64,000 bases of DNA from VRUE01 sp963764365 (GTDB lineage: Bacteria > Actinomycetota > Thermoleophilia > Solirubrobacterales > 70-9), in the NCBI GenBank assembly GCA_963764365.1, contig CAVXSI010000012.1, positions 1 to 64,000 of the forward strand. The letters run 5' to 3'. A program made the position numbers and the translations under genes. This document shows, piece by piece, positions 60,255-64,000 of the stretch (position 1 is the first letter of the stretch; every line of letters begins with the position of its first letter). Under the pieces are notes generated by a model. The model made no database searches, was not told where the DNA came from, and saw only the letters and a program-made list of their open reading frames with translations.

Positions 60255-60743
60255 TCAGTGCTTGTTGCCCTGGCGCTTGCCGGCGCCGCGGTCGAGGCCG
60301 GGGATCTCGTCTTCGGGGAGCTCGCCGTGGATCTCGGCGAGACCGAGCAGATCGTTGCGGTCGCACGGGCGGTCGCTGAGGCGCTTGAAGCCGACGATGC
60401 TGCGCAGGCCGGCGACGAGGAACTCGACCCCGCCATAGTCGGCGGTCCTCGCCTCCGCGGCGACGGTGTCGTAGTCGAGCGGCGGAAGCCCGCCCCTGAT
60501 CACGTCGACGATGCCGGCGTCGGTGACCGCGCGGAGATGGGTCTGGCCGAGCAGGTGCTCGGGCCGCAGCGGCTCGGAGTCACGGTGGCGCACACCGCCC
60601 AAGCTGAGAAGCGCGGCGAGCACGCGACGATCGTTGTGCTCGTCGTCGGGGACGAGAAAGTCGATTTCCTCGGTGGCCCTGACGAAGCGGTTCGCGATCA
60701 CCGCGAAGCCGCCGATGACGACGAAGCGGGCGCGCTCCACCAT
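60255..60743 (-). CDS. Nucleotidyltransferase-like (AbiEii/MNT-type) protein, possibly 5'-truncated
   Basis: A 162-residue protein opening with RFVVIGGFAVIANRFVRATEEIDFLVPD. This resembles the GG...DxD core of minimal nucleotidyltransferases, with EID in place of the usual D(I/L)D. The rest (ALLSLGGVRHRD, GIVDVIRGG, FKRLSDRPCDRNDL) also fits this family of toxins. Relatives usually have 15-25 residues before the first strand, so the N-terminus may be lost. It meets the PIN-domain remnant head to head at its start. Confidence 0.6.
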   Translation of the reverse strand: MVERARFVVIGGFAVIANRFVRATEEIDFLVPDDEHNDRRVLAALLSLGGVRHRDSEPLRPEHLLGQTHLRAVTDAGIVDVIRGGLPPLDYDTVAAEARTADYGGVEFLVAGLRSIVGFKRLSDRPCDRNDLLGLAEIHGELPEDEIPGLDRGAGKRQGNKH

Positions 60744-61025
60744 CCATCTCGGCCTGCTGAACGGAAAGGTCAGCCCCGAGCACGCGGAGGCCCAGCATGA
60801 GCGACTGGAAACGTGCGCGGTGCGCCGGGCCGACGAGCCACGGCTCGGGCGCGAAGCTTGGAAGATCGCCGAGGAGTTCGGCCGGGGCCGCACCTACGAC
60901 GCGAGTACGTCGCTCTGGCGCGGCTGCTCGGCTGCAAGCAGGTCACGCTTGACGGCCCGCTGCGGCGCGGCACCGACCGGCTCGGCTTCGTGGTGGCGCC
61001 GGCGGAGCTGGCGCTCAACGCCTGA
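60742..61025 (+). pseudogene. VapC-like PIN-domain toxin remnant, truncated and frameshifted
   Basis: The frame from about 60742 reads LNGKVSPEHAEAQHERLETCAVRR...REAWKIAEEFGRGRTYDA. One base is missing near 60901-60904, and the sequence continues in the next frame as YVALARLLGCKQVTLDGPLRRG...LGFVVAPAEL. TYDA/YVALA/LGC/LVTLD is the C-terminal half of a VapC PIN domain. The N-terminal catalytic Asp segment and any antitoxin are absent. It is a decayed toxin gene, antisense to the tail of the large exported protein gene. Confidence 0.6.
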
Positions 61026-63883
61026 GCAGCGCCCCCGTGCCGCTTGCGGCGCGCCTTCTTGCACTGCGGGCGGACCAGGGGCTTGGTCTTGTCGAGCTTG
61101 CCGTTCTGGCCCTTGGCGTTGGCGAAGGCGCGGTGCTTGCCCACGCAGAGGTTCGTGCTGTTGACGAACAGGCCCTTCTGGCCGCCCTGCATGTCGACGA
61201 TCGCGCGGGAGACCGGCGCGTCGGGGGCGCCTTCGACCGTCGCCCGCAGGCCGCCGTGGGCGGAGTCGATGCGGACCGCCACCTCGAGGTCGATCGGGGC
61301 CGAGGGCGGGCCGTGCAGGGCGAGCACCGCGTCGGGCAGGTTGTGGCTTGAGGACCTGAGGTAGACCGGGCCCTTCAGCGGTTCTGAGAGCAGCGGCGTC
61401 CAGACCTTGACGTGGCCGTAGACGGCGCCCTTGGGGCACTGCGAGCCGTGGCCCGCCCCGGCGGCGAACTGCACGCGGGTGCAGATCGTGCGGAAGTGGC
61501 CCTGTTCGATGAACTCGCTCTTCGGGAAGCGCAGGGCGAGGCGCTTGAGGTTGGCATCGCCCGCCTTCGGCGTGTAGACGGCGTGCAGGGCGGGGAACTT
61601 GCCCCGGCGGGTCCCGCCCTTCAGCTTCAGCCCCAGCTTGGGCGTGAAGCCGAGGCTCGCGCAGCTCGCCGCCTGGAAGCGGGCGGCGAGGGAATGGGGG
61701 GCGTCGTCGGCGGCGGAGAAGACGTCCTGGCCCCCCGCCCAGAGGGTGGCGAGGGTGGCGCTGGGCTCGCAGGAGGTCGGGTTGAGGGTGAAGTTCGGCT
61801 TGTCGACGTAGACCTGGACGTCGCGCACCGCCAGCGGGATGCCCTTGAGGATGTGGGGGATCGGGTCCGAGGCGGAGCCGTCGGCTTCGACTTCCGCGCT
61901 CAGGGGATCGATCCGCAGCGCCTCCTGGGTGACCACGGTGCCGGCGTCGAAGGGGCCGGCCAGGGCGGGGACGATCGCGACGACGCTGAGCGGGGCGCCG
62001 TTGTAGGGGCCTGCCAGGTAGAGCTTGCCCGGGACGTAGGTGAGGACCTGCCCGACGCCGGCGCCGGCGATCACGCGGCCGATCTGGGAGTCGGCGGGGC
62101 AGCTGGGGTCCGCCTGCTCTTCGGCGCCGCCGTTCTGGCCGCTCCTGGAGCGCGCCTGGGCGATCGCCGCGGCCGGGCACTGGGCGGTGCCCGCCAGGCG
62201 GCCGATCATCCCCGGCGGCAGCTCGGCGGAGAAGCGGGTCAGGTCCTGATCGCCGTCTTGGCGGGTGAGGCGCATGTCGAAGGGCGAGTAGCGCCCGGCG
62301 GCGTTGTTGATAGAGCCCGCTTCGAAGCCCGGGTTGAAGGGCTGGCCGCCGCTCGGGCAGGGGGCGCCGTTCGGCCCGGCGATGATCTCGAAGCTCGAGG
62401 TCGATTCGACCGGCGCCCCGCCCGAGGAGGGGTAGAGCATCGCTTGCACCGTGTGGGTGCCGCAGCTCGGCGGCGTGACGAGCGGGCTGCGGGCGCCTTC
62501 GCGGAAGTGCAGGCGGAAGTGGGCAAACGGCCACTGGGGCAGGCCTTCGGCGGTGGTGATGAGCTGTCCGGTGCGGGGGTCGGGCTCGACTTTCAGCGGG
62601 ACCTTGAAGATCACGCCGTAGCGGGCGCTGGCGATCACCATGTAGAGGGCCATCAGGGTGTGCTCGGGGTTGGCGTAGGGCTTTGCCAGGTAGAGGGAGC
62701 CCTTCAGCGTTTCTTCCAGCAGCGGGGTCTGGACTTCGATCGTGCCGAGCTTGGAGGCTTCGGGGCAGCCGGCGCCGGGCGGGGTGTAGGTGGGGCCTTC
62801 GCCCGGCGCGGCGAAGGGGGATTCGGCCGCGTACCGGGCTTCGGTGCAGACGCCGAGGCCGTTGGCCGAGGAGGGGTTGGCGCTCATCCCCTCGGGCAGG
62901 GTGACGACGGCCTTGGCGAGGTCGGCGTTGGCGTCCCCGGCGGCGTTCAGGAGGCCTTCGTTGGCGGTGTCGATCGAGAAGTCCAGGCCCGAGGCCGAGG
63001 AGGCCGCGCGCGAGGTCGGCCGGGCGACGATTTCGGGTTCGAAGCCGAGCCGCCCGCAGCCCGCCATCCCCGGGCTCTGGGCGGAGCCTTCCACGAAGGC
63101 GCCCGGGGCCTGCCAGGGGTCGGCTTTGTAGGTGGTGGTGAGCGGGCCGGTGCAGGCGCGGGGCATCGTCAGGAAGGGGGCCGAGCCGGCGCCGGCTTCG
63201 CTTTCGCAGACCGATTCGCCGGTGCCGGGGTCCAGGCAGTGCCCGCGCAGGGGGTCGTGGCGTCCGTCGGCGGGCACCCCCCAGAGGGTGAGCGTGGCGC
63301 CGACGACTTCGACCAGCTGGGAGATGTTGGTGGGGCCCCCGACGACGTCGTAGGGGGGCGATTCGGCGAGGCCCAGTTCGATCGTCACCGGGGCGTTCTC
63401 GATCCAAAAGCCGAGCTTGGCGGCGATCCCCGGCGGCGGGTCGAGGTTGTAGACGGCGGCGTAGAGGGTGCCGGCCGCCTTCTTGTTGGAGAGGGTGACG
63501 GCGGTGGTGCCCACGGCGGAGGCGTCGGGGCACTCGGGAGCGGGGCTGCCGTTGACCAGGACCTCGGTGAGGAAGCCGGCGCTCTCGCAGCGCGGGGCGG
63601 CGGTGGGGTTGCCGGCGAAGCCGGCGGGCTGGGCGGTGAGGATGTCCTTGGGGGCGGCGTCGAGCAGTTCGCCGCCTTCGGCGGTCTTTTCGGCGTTGAA
63701 GTGCAGCTCGGTGGTCATCTGGAAGGGGTGGGAGCCGGCCTGGGTCGTGGCTTCGCCGCCCGCTTCGGTGAAGGCGGCGGCGAAATGGTCAAGGCCGAAG
63801 TCCGCCTGGGCGGCGGCGGGGGCGGCGAGCAGGGCCGCCCCGGCGGCCAGGACGGGCAGGAGCTTTGCGAGCGGGCTTCTCAT
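60770..63883 (-). CDS. Large exported protein of unknown function
   Basis: A 1037-residue protein. A clear signal peptide (residues 1-27, LAKLLPVLAAGAALLAAPAAAQA) is followed by long beta-rich repeats with recurring motifs such as CP.AS.(L/V)GTI.V.TPLL...LKG.(L/V)YLA and paired Cys. Two related halves, about residues 30-520 and 530-930, suggest internal duplication. Such proteins are seen in Solirubrobacterales and have no assigned function. The last 80-odd residues, after the basic CKKARRKRHGG, are low-complexity and lie antisense to the PIN remnant, so the native stop near 61030 may have been lost by recombination. The ATG overlaps the stop of an upstream gene as ATGA. Confidence 0.72.
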   Translation of the reverse strand: MRSPLAKLLPVLAAGAALLAAPAAAQADFGLDHFAAAFTEAGGEATTQAGSHPFQMTTELHFNAEKTAEGGELLDAAPKDILTAQPAGFAGNPTAAPRCESAGFLTEVLVNGSPAPECPDASAVGTTAVTLSNKKAAGTLYAAVYNLDPPPGIAAKLGFWIENAPVTIELGLAESPPYDVVGGPTNISQLVEVVGATLTLWGVPADGRHDPLRGHCLDPGTGESVCESEAGAGSAPFLTMPRACTGPLTTTYKADPWQAPGAFVEGSAQSPGMAGCGRLGFEPEIVARPTSRAASSASGLDFSIDTANEGLLNAAGDANADLAKAVVTLPEGMSANPSSANGLGVCTEARYAAESPFAAPGEGPTYTPPGAGCPEASKLGTIEVQTPLLEETLKGSLYLAKPYANPEHTLMALYMVIASARYGVIFKVPLKVEPDPRTGQLITTAEGLPQWPFAHFRLHFREGARSPLVTPPSCGTHTVQAMLYPSSGGAPVESTSSFEIIAGPNGAPCPSGGQPFNPGFEAGSINNAAGRYSPFDMRLTRQDGDQDLTRFSAELPPGMIGRLAGTAQCPAAAIAQARSRSGQNGGAEEQADPSCPADSQIGRVIAGAGVGQVLTYVPGKLYLAGPYNGAPLSVVAIVPALAGPFDAGTVVTQEALRIDPLSAEVEADGSASDPIPHILKGIPLAVRDVQVYVDKPNFTLNPTSCEPSATLATLWAGGQDVFSAADDAPHSLAARFQAASCASLGFTPKLGLKLKGGTRRGKFPALHAVYTPKAGDANLKRLALRFPKSEFIEQGHFRTICTRVQFAAGAGHGSQCPKGAVYGHVKVWTPLLSEPLKGPVYLRSSSHNLPDAVLALHGPPSAPIDLEVAVRIDSAHGGLRATVEGAPDAPVSRAIVDMQGGQKGLFVNSTNLCVGKHRAFANAKGQNGKLDKTKPLVRPQCKKARRKRHGGAAQALSASSAGATTKPSRSVPRRSGPSSVTCLQPSSRARATYSRRRCGPGRTPRRSSKLRARAVARRPGAPRTFPVAHAGPPRARG

Positions 63884-64000
63884 CGGTGGGCCCTCCCTGC
63901 CTTGCGCACGCGGGCCCGGCAGCGGCGGGCCCGATGGGAGCGGCGGCGGGCCGCCTTGGCGAAGCGGGCGGCCTTGCGGCGCAGGGCCCTGGCGCGGCGG
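63880..64000 (-). CDS. C-terminal end of an upstream gene, runs off window
   Basis: The last 39 codons of a frame entering from beyond the window encode an Arg/Ala-rich tail ending KAGRAHR, with TGA overlapping the next ATG. Arg-rich ends are frequent on exported repeat proteins of this type, so it may encode a relative of the downstream protein. Little else can be said. Confidence 0.45.
   Translation of the reverse strand, partial: RRARALRRKAARFAKAARRRSHRARRCRARVRKAGRAHR

Overview
The window is very GC-rich, with frequent GTG/TTG starts, many 4-8 bp gene overlaps and actinobacterial families (DtxR regulator with FeoA-like tail, acyl-CoA carboxylase epsilon-like peptide, PucR regulator, arginine-rich C-termini on large exported proteins). 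I infer a chromosomal segment of a high-GC actinobacterium, most like soil Thermoleophilia/Solirubrobacterales. This rests on gene content and style; no 16S rRNA is present.

Region by region. 1-4390: the edge of an integrated mobile element beside tRNA-Phe, with a MobF relaxase fragment, two near-duplicate excisionase-like genes, and between them a lower-GC DUF4209-type gene with a HEPN-like RNxxxHG motif. 4.4-12.6 kb: GH15-like enzyme, small coiled-coil membrane protein, LOG-like protein, MrfA/Hrq1-type helicase, dihydropteroate-synthase-like protein, HAD phosphatase, FTR1 iron permease and a divergent DtxR regulator sharing one palindromic operator. 12.6-22.4 kb: aminotransferase, exported beta-propeller/PKD protein, sucCD, haloacid dehalogenase, sulfatase, biotin-dependent carboxylase alpha chain. 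22.7-28.4 kb: PHP phosphoesterase, then an assimilatory sulfate operon (rhodanese, siroheme reductase, APS reductase, ATP sulfurylase, APS kinase). 28.6-31.8 kb: dodecin, carboxylase epsilon-like peptide, AbiEi/DUF559-like protein, RTX-repeat protein. 31.9-45.4 kb: a probable polyamine uptake and catabolism island (two aldehyde dehydrogenases, alanine dehydrogenase, PucR regulator, class III aminotransferase, potABCD-type ABC transporter, FAD amine oxidase). 45.7-53.4 kb: enolase-superfamily protein, ferritin, two peptidase-E-like proteins, three tandem TetR regulators, sigma-70 factor, methyltransferase, MazE/MazF-type pair. 53.5-64 kb: tRNA-Asp, secreted metalloprotease, polysaccharide deacetylase, MBL hydrolase, FtsH-like protease, tRNA-Val, small membrane proteins, toxin-antitoxin debris and a large exported protein.

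The most unusual feature is not a gene. Intergenic spaces carry several families of dispersed palindromic elements. Within a family the core is conserved, while the outer stem differs completely in sequence between copies yet stays self-complementary over about 15-30 bp, often with G-U wobbles that favour one strand. I call them alpha (4 copies), beta (4), gamma (3), delta (3) and epsilon (2), plus a singleton 290-bp nested structure. They look like structured RNAs or REP-like palindromes and I recognise no known family. One nearly fills the sucC-sucD gap, one overlaps a start codon, and three different ones stand in a row at 43.56-43.98 kb.

Four reading frames are broken by single-base shifts (relaxase, dihydropteroate-synthase-like, FTR1 and a PIN-domain remnant). 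Sequencing or assembly error is a real alternative to gene decay, at least for the first three.
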